From Rhodopseudomonas palustris (GTDB lineage Bacteria; Pseudomonadota; Alphaproteobacteria; Rhizobiales; Xanthobacteraceae), in the NCBI GenBank assembly GCA_016215605.1, contig JACRJB010000068.1, positions 154,270 to 218,269 on the forward strand: 64,000 nt of DNA. Direction: 5' to 3'. Below are positions 41,854 to 51,107 of this stretch, one piece after another. The translations under genes were made by a program, and so were the position numbers. The notes beneath the pieces are model-generated. The model was not told the DNA's origin, ran no database searches, and saw only the letters and a list, made by a program, of their open reading frames with translations. Within the stretch, counting starts at the first letter, position 1, and each line of letters opens with the position of its first letter.

Positions 41854-43025
41854 GGCTTGGTCGCCTGCTTGGCTTGGGGCACCAGTTCATTGGCGATGGT
41901 CTCGCCGAACGGGCCGGTGTTGGCGCGAAGCTTGGTGACGTTGCCTTCGTGCTGCGGCTTGACCAGCGGGAACACCAGCTCGGCGAAGCGATAGGCTTCC
42001 TCCAGATGCGGATAGCCGGACAGGATGAACGTATCGATGCCGACGTCCTGATATTCCCTGATCCGCGCTGCGACGGTCTGCGGGTCGCCGACCAGCGCGG
42101 TGCCCGCGCCGCCGCGGACGAGGCCGACGCCGGCCCACAGATTGGGGCTGATCTCCAGCTTGTCGCGCCGGCCGCCGTGCAATTGCGACATTCGTTGCTG
42201 TCCGACCGAATCCATCCGCGAGAACACCTTTTGCGCGGCGGCGATGGTGTCGTCGGTGACGTAGCGGATCAGATCGTCCGCCGCGGCCCAGGCGGCCTCG
42301 TTGGTTTCGCGCACGATCACATGAAGCCGGATGCCGAACGACAATTTGCGACCGCGCGGCTCCGCCACAGCGCGGACGCGCGCGACCTTGTCGGCCACCA
42401 GCGCCGGTGGCTCACCCCAGGTGAGATACTTATCGACGGTGTCCGCTGCGACGTCGATGCCGGCGTCCGACGAGCCGCCGAAATACAGCGGCGGCCGCGG
42501 CGTCTGCACCGGCGGAAACAGCAGCCGGCCGTCTTCGATCGTGATGTGCTTGCCGGCGACGTTGACGGTCTTGCCGGACAACAGATCGGAATAGACGTTG
42601 AGGAACTCGCGGGTCACCTCGTAGCGTTCGTCGTGCGACAGGAACACGCCGTCGCCCTTGTTCTCGACCGGATCGCCGCCGGTGACGACGTTGATCAACA
42701 GCCGGCCATTAGTGACGCGGTCCAGCGTCGCGGTCATCCGCGCGGCGACGGTCGGCGATTGCAAACCTGGGCGGACGGCGACCAGATAGCGCAGCCGCTC
42801 CGTCCACGGCGCCACTGCCGAAGCGACGACCCAGGAGTCCTCGCAGCTCCGCCCCGTGGGCAGCAGCACGCCGAAATAGCCGAGCTGATCGGCGGCCTGC
42901 GCGATCTGGCGCAGATAGCTGAAATTCACGTCGCGGCCGCCGGCGCTCGTGCCGAGATAATGCCCGTCGCCGTGAGTGGGCAGGAACCATAGGAAATTGG
43001 CGCCCGGCGTGTGGATCGAACTCAT
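41850..43025 (-). CDS. ssuD: FMNH2-dependent alkanesulfonate monooxygenase
   Basis: A 391-residue luciferase-fold monooxygenase that releases sulfite from alkanesulfonates using FMNH2 and O2. Hallmarks are [69 protein letters not shown] and [19 protein letters not shown]. The ATG at 43025 is preferred because GGGAG lies 8 nt upstream; a second ATG at 43031 is too close to it. It follows an SsuA gene by 34 nt and overlaps ssuC. Because it needs oxygen it complements the anaerobic routes elsewhere in the window. Confidence 0.95.
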   Translation of the reverse strand: MSSIHTPGANFLWFLPTHGDGHYLGTSAGGRDVNFSYLRQIAQAADQLGYFGVLLPTGRSCEDSWVVASAVAPWTERLRYLVAVRPGLQSPTVAARMTATLDRVTNGRLLINVVTGGDPVENKGDGVFLSHDERYEVTREFLNVYSDLLSGKTVNVAGKHITIEDGRLLFPPVQTPRPPLYFGGSSDAGIDVAADTVDKYLTWGEPPALVADKVARVRAVAEPRGRKLSFGIRLHVIVRETNEAAWAAADDLIRYVTDDTIAAAQKVFSRMDSVGQQRMSQLHGGRRDKLEISPNLWAGVGLVRGGAGTALVGDPQTVAARIREYQDVGIDTFILSGYPHLEEAYRFAELVFPLVKPQHEGNVTKLRANTGPFGETIANELVPQAKQATKP

Positions 43026-43059
43026 CCGCATTCTCCCTTGTTCTGATTGTTGTGGGCGT

Positions 43060-44007
43060 TCAGGCCTGCGTCGGAGTCCAGACTGCGTCACGCACCACGA
43101 TCGGCCGCGGGATCAGTCCGAGCTGATGGAATCGGTCGGCGACGCCCTGCTGTGTGACGACGATGTCGTCGGTGATCAGTCCGACCGCGAACGACGATCG
43201 GTTCGCGGCCACGGTCTGAATATCGAGCGGAATGCCGGTGACGGCGCTGAGCGATTGCGCGACATCGCTGCGGTTGTTCTCCGCCCATCGCGCGGTGGCA
43301 CTGGTGACGTCGATGATCTGCTTCAGGATCTGCCGGTTGCGCTGCGCGAACTCACGATTGGCGATGTAGAACGAATGAGTGCGGCCGACGTCGGAGGCGT
43401 TGACCAGAATCCGGCCGTTCTGTTTGAGTTCGCCGATGGCAAAATACGGATCCCAGATCGACCATGCGTCGATGCTGCCCTGGGCGAAGGCGGGGCCAGC
43501 GTCGGGCGGCGTCAGATAGACCGGGGTGATGTCGGCATAGCTCAGGCCGGCCTTGGCCAGCACCAGCAGCACGACGTTGTGCGCGCTCGAGCCCTTGGTG
43601 AAACCGATCCGCTTGCCCTTGAGGTCAGCCAGCGTCCGGATCGGCGAATCTTGCGGGACCAGAATCCCCTGGCCGTTGGTGATCGGCTGGCCGGCGGCGT
43701 AGACGATCGCGGCGCCTGCGGCCTGCGCGAAGATCGGCGGCGAGTCGCCGACCGCGCCGTAGTGAATGCTGCCGACGTTCATCGCCTCCAGCATCGGCGG
43801 ACCGGAGGAAAACTCGATCCATTTCACCCCGATGTTCTGCGGGGCGAAGTGTTCCTCCAGCGCGCGACGCTGGCGCGCGATCACCAGCACGCCGTTCTTC
43901 TGATAGCCGATGCGGATCTCCGTCGGCGGTTCGGCCGCCGCGCGTCGCGACAGCGCCGGAAGCAGCGCGGCGCCGGCTGATAGTTTGAGAAAGCTGCGTC
44001 GCCTCAT
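43060..44007 (-). CDS. ssuA: SsuA aliphatic sulfonate-binding protein of the ssu operon
   Basis: A 315-residue binding protein with a twin-arginine-like leader ([19 protein letters not shown]). Family segments: [73 protein letters not shown] and [15 protein letters not shown]. It is the first gene of ssuA-ssuD-ssuC-ssuB-flavin reductase, a complete alkanesulfonate uptake and desulfonation operon. Confidence 0.92.
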   Translation of the reverse strand: MRRRSFLKLSAGAALLPALSRRAAAEPPTEIRIGYQKNGVLVIARQRRALEEHFAPQNIGVKWIEFSSGPPMLEAMNVGSIHYGAVGDSPPIFAQAAGAAIVYAAGQPITNGQGILVPQDSPIRTLADLKGKRIGFTKGSSAHNVVLLVLAKAGLSYADITPVYLTPPDAGPAFAQGSIDAWSIWDPYFAIGELKQNGRILVNASDVGRTHSFYIANREFAQRNRQILKQIIDVTSATARWAENNRSDVAQSLSAVTGIPLDIQTVAANRSSFAVGLITDDIVVTQQGVADRFHQLGLIPRPIVVRDAVWTPTQA

Positions 44008-44455
44008 CCGGCCTCACTCCGTGTTCGCGATGAATTGGGTCGCGAGGAATGATGGGCAGGTGGCCGCTGACTGTCGAGACGCTTGAGAAAATAGCAATGC
44101 CCGTGCTGCGGTCGGCGGCGACGCAGAGGTAAATTCCATCGCGGTGGGCGGCGATGGCATGGACGTTCTAGCGGTCGCGGAACCCGTGTCGGGCTTCGGC
44201 AATCTCGACGTGTTGCGAGATCACGACTTGCGTTCAACCCCCGCGTCGCCGAACGCGGGTACGCGAGCCGCCCCCGCAGCCTGATTATCGTGCAGCAGTC
44301 AATTACCGTGACAGCCGGAGTGTTCTGCGGGATTGACGCACGTCGCTGCGAACCGTCTCCAAACTCATCGATCTTCGGAATTGTCGATGGGAACCCGTTC
44401 GGTGATGATTTGCCGGCCGCGCGAATGGCGCGGTGCAGCGGCGGATCAGTCACCG
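44008..44455. promoter_or_regulatory. Divergent region between ssu operon and the rSAM-NifH-kinase operon
   Basis: About 450 bp holding promoters for both operons. Small hairpins are seen (CCATCGC...GCGATGG near 44137; CCCGCG...CGCGGG near 44240). No gene or RNA with recognisable features is present. The longer track ORF beginning at 44333 reads into the radical SAM gene but its N-terminal part lacks family character. Confidence 0.3.
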
Positions 44456-45673
44456 ATGGCAACGGTAAGCGAATTGAAGGACGGGCTCTGGCGCGAGTTG
44501 GCGCTCAAGGCGGAGCTTGGTATCAACGGCATCGCCATCAGCAGCGAGGCGCTCGACTTCGTTCAGCCGGGTGTCAAGGCTCAGGAGCAGGTGCATTGCC
44601 TGTTCGAAATGGATTTCGAGACCCACGACGTCGAGCTGCCGTCGCACTTCTATCTGCCGCTCGGCCTCAGCGTGCCGTTCCGCTGGAATCCGAGGTCGAC
44701 CTACCGGGTCGATCTGATCGGCGACCGCACGGTACTCATCGACCGTAGCGAGGTCATCGCCGAGGTCAAGTTCCGCGAGCGGCCGTCATTCTATCGCGCC
44801 AAGACTTCCGATGGCATCGACATGTCGCAGATCGGTGCTCACTATGCCGACCGGCATCTGTTCGTCGTCTACAGCAACGAGTGCTCCTACAAGGAGAAAG
44901 GCGAAGACTGCCTGTTCTGCAATATCAACTACACCAAGGACGTCTACGGCGAGAAGGGTGGCGTGTTCTGGAAGAATGCGCGGCAGATCGGTGAGACGGC
45001 GGCGCGGGCCTATAACGACGGCGCCATCGACCATCTCACCGTCAGTGGGGGCGTCATCCCCGAGCGGCGCGAGCTCGAATACTATCTCGACGTCGCCGAG
45101 GCGATCCAGCGCCACACCGGCCGGGACGATTTCAACGGCACCGCGACCATCGCCGCACCTCTCGACCTGCGCAACCTCGATCGCTTCAAGGAAGCCGGCT
45201 ATCGCACCACTGCGATGAACATCGAGATCTGGGACAAGGGGATCTACGACGCGATCTGCCCCGGCAAGGCGCGCGGCGGCGGCGGCTGGGAGCACTGGGT
45301 CAAGGCGCTGGAATACGCCGCCAAGGTGTTTGGCCACGGCCGGGTGCGTTCCAACATCGTCGCCGGCATCGAGCCGAAACGCTCGACGCTGGCGGGGCTG
45401 GAATATCTCGCATCCAAGGGCGTGGTCGGCACCTTCGCAGTCTGGTGCCCGAATCCGGGCTCTGAGCTCGAAGGCCATCGCCCACCTGTGCCGGCTTGGT
45501 ATCTCGACCTCGCGCACAAGCTGGTGGCGATCTGGAAGAAGAACGGCATCACCTACGAGCACGTGTTCGACAGCAACGCCTCCTCCGACACGTTGCAGCA
45601 CGACATCTATCGGATCGAGGACGAGACGCTGCCGATCTTCGCCACAGCCAAGCAGATCGAACCGGCCGAATAG
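44456..45673 (+). CDS. Radical SAM protein with unusual CX8CX2C motif, linked to NifH-like reductase and NFL-kinase
   Basis: A 405-residue protein. The candidate iron-sulfur motif is [17 protein letters not shown]: Cys143, Cys152 and Cys155, spaced CX8CX2C rather than CX3CX2C. It is followed by [19 protein letters not shown], an SGG motif in the position expected for SAM binding, and barrel-like segments [13 protein letters not shown] and [23 protein letters not shown]. About 135 residues without recognisable motif precede the cluster site. Start is uncertain; ATG 44456 gives a sensible N-terminus, while ATGs at 44387 and 44405 are alternatives. It lies 38 nt upstream of the NifH-like gene. 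Substrate unknown; cofactor or ligand synthesis for the downstream sensor is possible. Confidence 0.75.
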   Translation: MATVSELKDGLWRELALKAELGINGIAISSEALDFVQPGVKAQEQVHCLFEMDFETHDVELPSHFYLPLGLSVPFRWNPRSTYRVDLIGDRTVLIDRSEVIAEVKFRERPSFYRAKTSDGIDMSQIGAHYADRHLFVVYSNECSYKEKGEDCLFCNINYTKDVYGEKGGVFWKNARQIGETAARAYNDGAIDHLTVSGGVIPERRELEYYLDVAEAIQRHTGRDDFNGTATIAAPLDLRNLDRFKEAGYRTTAMNIEIWDKGIYDAICPGKARGGGGWEHWVKALEYAAKVFGHGRVRSNIVAGIEPKRSTLAGLEYLASKGVVGTFAVWCPNPGSELEGHRPPVPAWYLDLAHKLVAIWKKNGITYEHVFDSNASSDTLQHDIYRIEDETLPIFATAKQIEPAE

Positions 45674-45711
45674 GACGCGCGCCGACACGATACAGAGCGA
45701 TTGGAGGATTC

Positions 45712-46587
45712 GTGAGCAGCGGGAAAGCCAAACACATCGCCATCTATGGCAAGGGCGGCATCGGCAAGTCGACTACGACGTCGAACATCAGCGCGGCGCT
45801 CGCGGAAGCCGGCTATCGCGTCGTTCAGATCGGCTGCGATCCGAAGAGCGATTCGACCACCATCCTGCGCGGCGGCGAGGATCTGCCGACGGTGCTCGAC
45901 AGTCTGCGCGACAGCGGTCGGCCGACCATCGCCGACGTCTCGGCGGCCGGCTTCGGCGGCGTGCTGTGCATCGAAGCGGGCGGCCCGGTGCCGGGCGTGG
46001 GCTGTGCCGGCCGCGGCATCAACGCTGCGGTCGACCTGCTGCACGAATTGAAGCTGTTCGAGGAATTCAAACCCGACTACGTGCTGTACGACGTGCTCGG
46101 CGACGTCGTCTGCGGCGGCTTCGCGGTGCCGATCCGCAATGGGATCGCCGAGTCCGCCTTCGTGGTCACGTCGTCGGACTTCATGGCGATCTTCGCCGCC
46201 AACAACCTGTTCAAGGCGATCAGCAAGTACGCGCCCTCCGGCGGTGCGCGGCTCGGCGGCGTCATCGCCAACAGCATCCAGACGTCCTATGCGTCGTCGC
46301 TGATCGACGATTTTGCGGCGCGGACCGGGACCAGCGTTGTCGGTTACGTGCCGCGGTCTCTGACAGTGGCGCAGAGCGAGCTGTACGGCCAGACCGTGAT
46401 CGAGGCCGCGCCGACATCCGAGCAGGCCGACGTCTATCGCCAGCTCGCGCGTCATATTGCCGGGAATCATCCGGTTTCGATCCCGAAGCCGCTGAACGGA
46501 CCGGCGTTGAAGGACTGGGCCAAGCAATGGGGCGACCGGGTGTTCGGTGCGCGTGCGGAGCCGCCGACGCTGGTCGAGGCGGTGTGA
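45712..46587 (+). CDS. NifH-like ATP-dependent reductase (kinase-linked)
   Basis: A 291-residue Fe-protein homologue starting at a GTG with a strong GGAGG. Motifs: Walker [20 protein letters not shown], [4Fe-4S] ligands Cys98 (GVGCAGRGI) and Cys134 ([11 protein letters not shown]), and Arg101. It is a close paralogue of MarH, but no D/K genes follow. The next gene, 1 nt later, encodes a histidine kinase with a degenerate D-type domain. All features needed for ATP-driven electron transfer are retained, so it is probably active. Partner may be the kinase or the D/K pair at 19387-22284, which lacks its own H. Confidence 0.9.
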   Translation: MSSGKAKHIAIYGKGGIGKSTTTSNISAALAEAGYRVVQIGCDPKSDSTTILRGGEDLPTVLDSLRDSGRPTIADVSAAGFGGVLCIEAGGPVPGVGCAGRGINAAVDLLHELKLFEEFKPDYVLYDVLGDVVCGGFAVPIRNGIAESAFVVTSSDFMAIFAANNLFKAISKYAPSGGARLGGVIANSIQTSYASSLIDDFAARTGTSVVGYVPRSLTVAQSELYGQTVIEAAPTSEQADVYRQLARHIAGNHPVSIPKPLNGPALKDWAKQWGDRVFGARAEPPTLVEAV

Positions 46588-46588
46588 C

Positions 46589-48442
46589 GTGACCAAGCCG
46601 TTGCAACCGCCGACGCGCGAGCGGCGGCTGAATGCGCTCAGCGCCTATCTCGGCGATGTCGCGGCGCTGATCGCCGAATTCGAGGACGGCCCGCCGGTGA
46701 CGCGGATCCGCACCTTCTCGCAGGTCGCGGTGGACGACGTCTCCGCCGCGCTGCGGGTTCTGATTGAGGTCGACGGGCTGGGTATCGTCGTCCACGGCGC
46801 GCGCGGCTGCGCCGGGGCGCTGGCCTCGGCGCGTGTCGACCGTCCGTGGGCGGTGACGAATCTCGATCAGCGCGACACTATTCTTGGCGCCGACGGCGCG
46901 CTCGCGCGGACGCTGCGGCAGCTTCATCACCGCTACCGGCCATGGGCGATCATGGTGGTGGCGACGCCGGTGGTGGCGATCAACAATGACGACATTCAAT
47001 CCGTCGCCGAAGAACTGAGCGACGAACTCGGCATTCCGATCATCGAACTGCGGACCGACGGATTTCGCTCCCGCGTGGCGGCGACCGGCTTCGATGTCGC
47101 CGCTCAGGCCATCGCTGCACTAGTGCCGCCGGGCCATTCACGCCGGCGCGACCTGGTCAATCTGTTGGCGTTCGAACGCGGGCCCGGGCTCGCCGGCATT
47201 GTGCAGGCGGTCGAAAGCCTCGGCCTCGAGGTCAACGTGTTTCCGGTCGGTGCGGGAGCAAAGGAGTTTGCGAAGGCCGCACAGGCCGCCGTCAGCGTTG
47301 CGGTGTTCGAGGACGAGACCGATGCATTGCGGCGCGAGCTCGACCGGCTGCACGGCGTGCCGTTCCTACGGCTGCCGCCGCCGATCGGGATCGTAGCGAC
47401 CCAGCACCTCGTCGCGGCGATCGCCGCCGCCACCGAACGGCCAGCGCCGCCATCGGCAGCCGCCGCGGCAGACGTTCAGATCCTCAACGGCCGCAGTATC
47501 GTCGTCGCGCTGCCGCCGTCGCACGCCTTTGCCGTCGCCGAATTGGTCGATCGGTTCGGCGGCGAGCTCGTCGGCCTCAGCGTCGACTGGATCGACAGCC
47601 TGCATCTCGGTGGAGCCAACGATTATCTCGTCAAGGGCGAATTCGACGCCGTGCTGCTCGAGCGGTCGATGCGATACGCCGCGCGAAACGCCGATGCTCT
47701 GGCGGAACTGGATCGCCGCCTGCTGGAGAGCAGGGCCACGGCCCGTCAGCTGATGGAGCAGACCAAGCGCCGCGCCGCCGCGGAGGCGGACGTGCTCCAG
47801 GTGCTGAGGCAGACGATGACGGAGCAGGAGGCCGAGCGTCAGCGGATCGCGCGGGAGATGCACGACAATCTCGGTCAATCGGTCACCCTGGTCCAACTCG
47901 GTCTCGATTCGATCGTCCGCACCGCGCCGGCGCATAGCGAGATTGCCGACAAGGCGGCGTCGTTGAAACGCATCACGCACGACATGAGCAGGAGCCTGCA
48001 TCGGATCGCCTGGGAGGTCCGTCCGACCGCGCTCGATGCGCTCGGTCTGGAAGACGCGATCGGCCAACTCGTCGCCGAGTGGGAGCCGCACTGCAGCCTC
48101 ACCTTCGATCTCCACTTCGGGATCGGCGACCGAAGGTTGCCGCCGGATGTCGAAAGCGCGCTGTATCGCGTGATCCAGGAAGGCATCACCAACGTCGTGC
48201 GCCATGCGCATGCGACCCGCGTCGGCGTCATCCTGGAGACGAGGGGCAGCGAACTGATCTGCATCGTTGAAGACGACGGATGCGGCGTACCGGAGGTCGA
48301 GGCCGGAGCCGCCGGAAAATCGTCGCGGCGCCTCGGCTTGCTCGGCATGCGCGAGCGCCTCGCGCTCGTCAACGGAACGGTGGAGCTGGAGTCTCATCCC
48401 GAGAAAGGAACGGCACTGTTCGCGCGGGTGCCGCTGGGCTGA
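46589..48442 (+). CDS. Soluble histidine kinase with N-terminal nitrogenase-like (MarD-type) sensor domain
   Basis: A 617-residue protein starting at GTG 46589, 1 nt after the NifH-like stop. Residues ~40-360 follow MarD segment by segment: GIVVHGARGC (Cys74, matching MarD Cys89), VTNLDQRDTILG, ELGIPIIELRTDGFRSRVAATGFDV and LHGVPFLRLPPPIGI. The MarD Cys156 region reads VVATPVVAINNDD and the cofactor Cys268 region reads AAVSVAVFEDE, so both cysteines are lost. A helical linker leads to a HisKA_3 domain (QRIAREMHDNLGQS, His425) and an HATPase domain (VIQEGITNVVRHAHA, EDDGCGVPE, GLLGMRERL). No membrane span is seen. It is probably a cytoplasmic redox or metabolite sensor. No response regulator is in the window. 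Confidence 0.88.
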   Translation: MTKPLQPPTRERRLNALSAYLGDVAALIAEFEDGPPVTRIRTFSQVAVDDVSAALRVLIEVDGLGIVVHGARGCAGALASARVDRPWAVTNLDQRDTILGADGALARTLRQLHHRYRPWAIMVVATPVVAINNDDIQSVAEELSDELGIPIIELRTDGFRSRVAATGFDVAAQAIAALVPPGHSRRRDLVNLLAFERGPGLAGIVQAVESLGLEVNVFPVGAGAKEFAKAAQAAVSVAVFEDETDALRRELDRLHGVPFLRLPPPIGIVATQHLVAAIAAATERPAPPSAAAAADVQILNGRSIVVALPPSHAFAVAELVDRFGGELVGLSVDWIDSLHLGGANDYLVKGEFDAVLLERSMRYAARNADALAELDRRLLESRATARQLMEQTKRRAAAEADVLQVLRQTMTEQEAERQRIAREMHDNLGQSVTLVQLGLDSIVRTAPAHSEIADKAASLKRITHDMSRSLHRIAWEVRPTALDALGLEDAIGQLVAEWEPHCSLTFDLHFGIGDRRLPPDVESALYRVIQEGITNVVRHAHATRVGVILETRGSELICIVEDDGCGVPEVEAGAAGKSSRRLGLLGMRERLALVNGTVELESHPEKGTALFARVPLG

Positions 48443-48485
48443 ATTCCAGCACCCACCGTCCGCATCTTGATCGCCACGGCCGCGA

Positions 48486-49733
48486 TCAGCCGGCCAATCC
48501 TTTGCTGCGTGAAACCAGATCCGTCTCCCAGCCGAACACCGAACGGCCGTCCAGCGATGCCGAGGCCGCGCGCTCGCCGGCGATGTGGCGCTCCAGGGAC
48601 GGGCCTTGCGCCGTTCGCTCCAGGCGGCGGGCCTGATCGTCGAGCCGTTTGAGGGCCCGCATCGTTTCGTCCCGACCGAGCTTGGCCGTCTGCACCGCGG
48701 ACTTCAGGACGCGGAGCGTCTCATCGTAGACCTTGATCGGGACGGGATAGGGATGCCGGTCCTTGCCGCCATGCGCCAGCGAGAAACGGGCGGGGTCCTG
48801 AAACCGGTACGGCGCGCCGTGGACCACTTCCGCCACCATCGCCAGCGAGCGCACCGTGCGAGCGCCGACACCGGGTGTCAGCAGCAGGTCGGGAAAGTCG
48901 ACCGGGCCGCGCTCGGCCGCAGCGGCGAGTTTGCCGTGCAGCCGGCGTGTGAACACGTCGCTCGAACGGACGTCGTGATGCGCCGGCATCACCAGATGCG
49001 GCAGCAATCCCTGCGCGGGCGCATCGCCGGTCAGCAGCGCCCATTGCTTGACGATCGCGTCGGGCCCGAGGCCGGTGAGCAGATCGAGCTGCTTCGTGCG
49101 TGAAGGCGCGGCGCGGTGGTCGGTCAGATTGACGATCTCGCCTTGCGCCGGGCCGTCGATGGCGCTGTGCGGCTGATCGACGAAACTGGCGAGATCCTGC
49201 GAATGCCAGTGATAGCGTCGCGCCTGCTTGCGGTCGCCGTTCATGCCTTGCTGGACGACGGTCCATTTGCCGTCGTCGCTGACGAAGAAGCCGTGCAGAT
49301 ACAGATCGAAGCCGTCCTGCACGGCGGCGCTGTCGACCTTGGCGACCAGCCGGCTGGCGCGCGTGAGACCTGGGCCGTCGAAGCCGACGCGCTCGGCGAG
49401 CAGCCGGAGCTCGTCCGGCGTCCTGCGCGAATGCTGGCCGCGCCCGCCGCAGACATGAAGACCGAGTTCGTCCTGCAACGGCCCCAGTCCGCGCTTCAAG
49501 GCGCCGATCACGCTGGTGGTGATGCCGGAGGAATGCCAGTCCATTCCCATCACCGCGCCGAAAGACTGGAACCAGAACGGGTGCGACAGCCGCCGCAGGA
49601 ATTCGTCGCGGCCATAGTGATGCACGATCGCCTGGGTGATGACGGCGCCGAGCGCCGCCATCCGCGACGCCAGCCAGGCCGGCACACGCCCGTTGTGAAG
49701 GGGAAGATCGGCGCTGCCGCTGCGTCGTGCCAT
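48486..49733 (-). CDS. DUF763 family protein
   Basis: A 415-residue protein recognised as DUF763: SADLPLHNGRVPAWLASRMA, SHPFWFQSFGAVMGMDWHSSGITTSV, GLHVCGGRGQHSRRTPDEL, YLHGFFVSDDGKWTVVQQGMN and LLLTPGVGARTVRSLAMVAEVVHG. The family has no established function; the helix-hairpin-helix-like LTPGVGARTVRSLA suggests nucleic-acid binding, which is inference. It stands alone, converging on the kinase gene. Confidence 0.85.
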   Translation of the reverse strand: MARRSGSADLPLHNGRVPAWLASRMAALGAVITQAIVHHYGRDEFLRRLSHPFWFQSFGAVMGMDWHSSGITTSVIGALKRGLGPLQDELGLHVCGGRGQHSRRTPDELRLLAERVGFDGPGLTRASRLVAKVDSAAVQDGFDLYLHGFFVSDDGKWTVVQQGMNGDRKQARRYHWHSQDLASFVDQPHSAIDGPAQGEIVNLTDHRAAPSRTKQLDLLTGLGPDAIVKQWALLTGDAPAQGLLPHLVMPAHHDVRSSDVFTRRLHGKLAAAAERGPVDFPDLLLTPGVGARTVRSLAMVAEVVHGAPYRFQDPARFSLAHGGKDRHPYPVPIKVYDETLRVLKSAVQTAKLGRDETMRALKRLDDQARRLERTAQGPSLERHIAGERAASASLDGRSVFGWETDLVSRSKGLAG

Positions 49734-50075
49734 GCGATTCGACTCCGGATCGCGGCCAGTCTAGCAGACCGGCGTGCGCCGGATCAGCGCCCGGGATCGG
49801 CCCGCCATCGGATCGATCGACCGCGGCTCCGCCGCGAGCGTGAAGCTCTCCCGGCAGCGGCCCGCGGGTCTGCGACACCTGAATTTGCACGTCGATCCGA
49901 GCGACAGCCCGACCTCACGATGATGTCTTCCCCGGCGTGCCGATGCACCGTATGTGATGCAACGGCACGGGGTGGCGAGGCCTCGCCACGGTGGTCGCCG
50001 CTGTGATCGAGGCCATTCGAGCCATCCGCAGCATCGGCCTGTCCGAGATAAGCACAAAGGGGAGAGACAAGCGCC
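49734..50075. promoter_or_regulatory. Divergent region between DUF763 gene and quinone reductase gene
   Basis: About 340 bp. An AAAGGGGAGAGAC ribosome-binding region precedes the quinone reductase ATG. No other structure or gene is apparent. Confidence 0.3.
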
Positions 50076-51056
50076 ATGAAGGCAGTCGTCGTCGACAGCT
50101 ACACGGACATCGATCGGGTCGTGCTGAAGGATGTCCCGATCGGCGATCTCGCCCCGGGATCGGTGCGGGTGCGCGTGCGCGCCGTCGGGATCGGCTTCGT
50201 CGACGGGCTCAAGGTGCAGGGGCTGTATCAGACCAAGGACCCGCTGCCGTTCATTCCCGGAACGGAGTTCGCCGGCGAGATCGACGCGGTCGGCGACGAC
50301 GTCACCGGCCATGCGATCGGCACGCCGGTGATGGGGATGGCGCGGTCCGGCGCGCTCGCCGAATACATCGTCGTTCCGGCCGGCGCCGTGCAGCCGCTCC
50401 CGGCCGGCGTCTCGGCGGAAGTCGGCGCCTCGTTCCGCGCCAACTATCTCACGGCCCACTACGCGCTCACCGAACGCGCCAAGCTGCGGGCCGGCGAACA
50501 GATGCTCGTGCTCGGCGCAGCCGGGGGCGTTGGAACGGCGGCGATCCAGCTCGGCAGGATTCTGGGCGCCCGCGTCATCGCGGCGGCGTCCACCGCGGAG
50601 AAGCGCCGCTTTGCGATGGACCTCGGCGCCGATGCGGCGATCGACTACACGCGGCCGGACTGGCGCGACGAGCTCAAGACCCTCACCGGAGGCCACGGCT
50701 GCGACGTCATCGTCGATCCGGTGGGCGGGCCTGTCTCGCTCGATGCGTTTCGCTCGATCGCCTGGAACGGGCGCCACCTCGTTGTCGGCTTCGCGGCGGG
50801 GAGCATTCCGGCGCTGCCCTTCAATCTGCCGCTGCTGAAGGGCGGCGTGCTGATGGGCGTCGATCTCGCGCAAGTGCCGCGGCGCGAGCCGGACGCGTAT
50901 CAGCGCGTGACGACCGATCTGTTCCGGTTGCTGAGCGAGGGCCGGCTTGAGCCCGCGGTCGGCCGGGTGTTCGCGTTCGCGGAGTTCCGCGAGGCCTTCA
51001 AGATGCTCGCCGGCCGCGAGGCGCTGGGGAAAGTCGTTGTGAGGGTGTCGGCTTAG
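50076..51056 (+). CDS. Zinc-independent quinone oxidoreductase (MDR family)
   Basis: A 326-residue medium-chain dehydrogenase/reductase of the quinone reductase type: GIGFVDGLKVQGLYQTKDPLPFIPGTEFAGEI, then the NADP-binding LVLGAAGGVGTAAIQLGRILGARVIAAAS. The catalytic zinc ligands of alcohol dehydrogenases are absent, as in QOR enzymes. It probably reduces quinones or enones with NADPH. It converges on the LysR gene and has no obvious functional link with the sulfur genes. Confidence 0.85.
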   Translation: MKAVVVDSYTDIDRVVLKDVPIGDLAPGSVRVRVRAVGIGFVDGLKVQGLYQTKDPLPFIPGTEFAGEIDAVGDDVTGHAIGTPVMGMARSGALAEYIVVPAGAVQPLPAGVSAEVGASFRANYLTAHYALTERAKLRAGEQMLVLGAAGGVGTAAIQLGRILGARVIAAASTAEKRRFAMDLGADAAIDYTRPDWRDELKTLTGGHGCDVIVDPVGGPVSLDAFRSIAWNGRHLVVGFAAGSIPALPFNLPLLKGGVLMGVDLAQVPRREPDAYQRVTTDLFRLLSEGRLEPAVGRVFAFAEFREAFKMLAGREALGKVVVRVSA

Positions 51057-51107
51057 AGCGCCGTCGACCGAACGCGATCCTCCGAGCCGTCCGCCGGGGC
51101 GTTTCGC

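Noticed and set aside
46547-46588. Extended N-terminus of the kinase in the ORF track ([14 protein letters not shown])
   Set aside because: It overlaps the end of the NifH-like gene out of frame; GTG 46589 has a GAGGCGG site and gives a better start.
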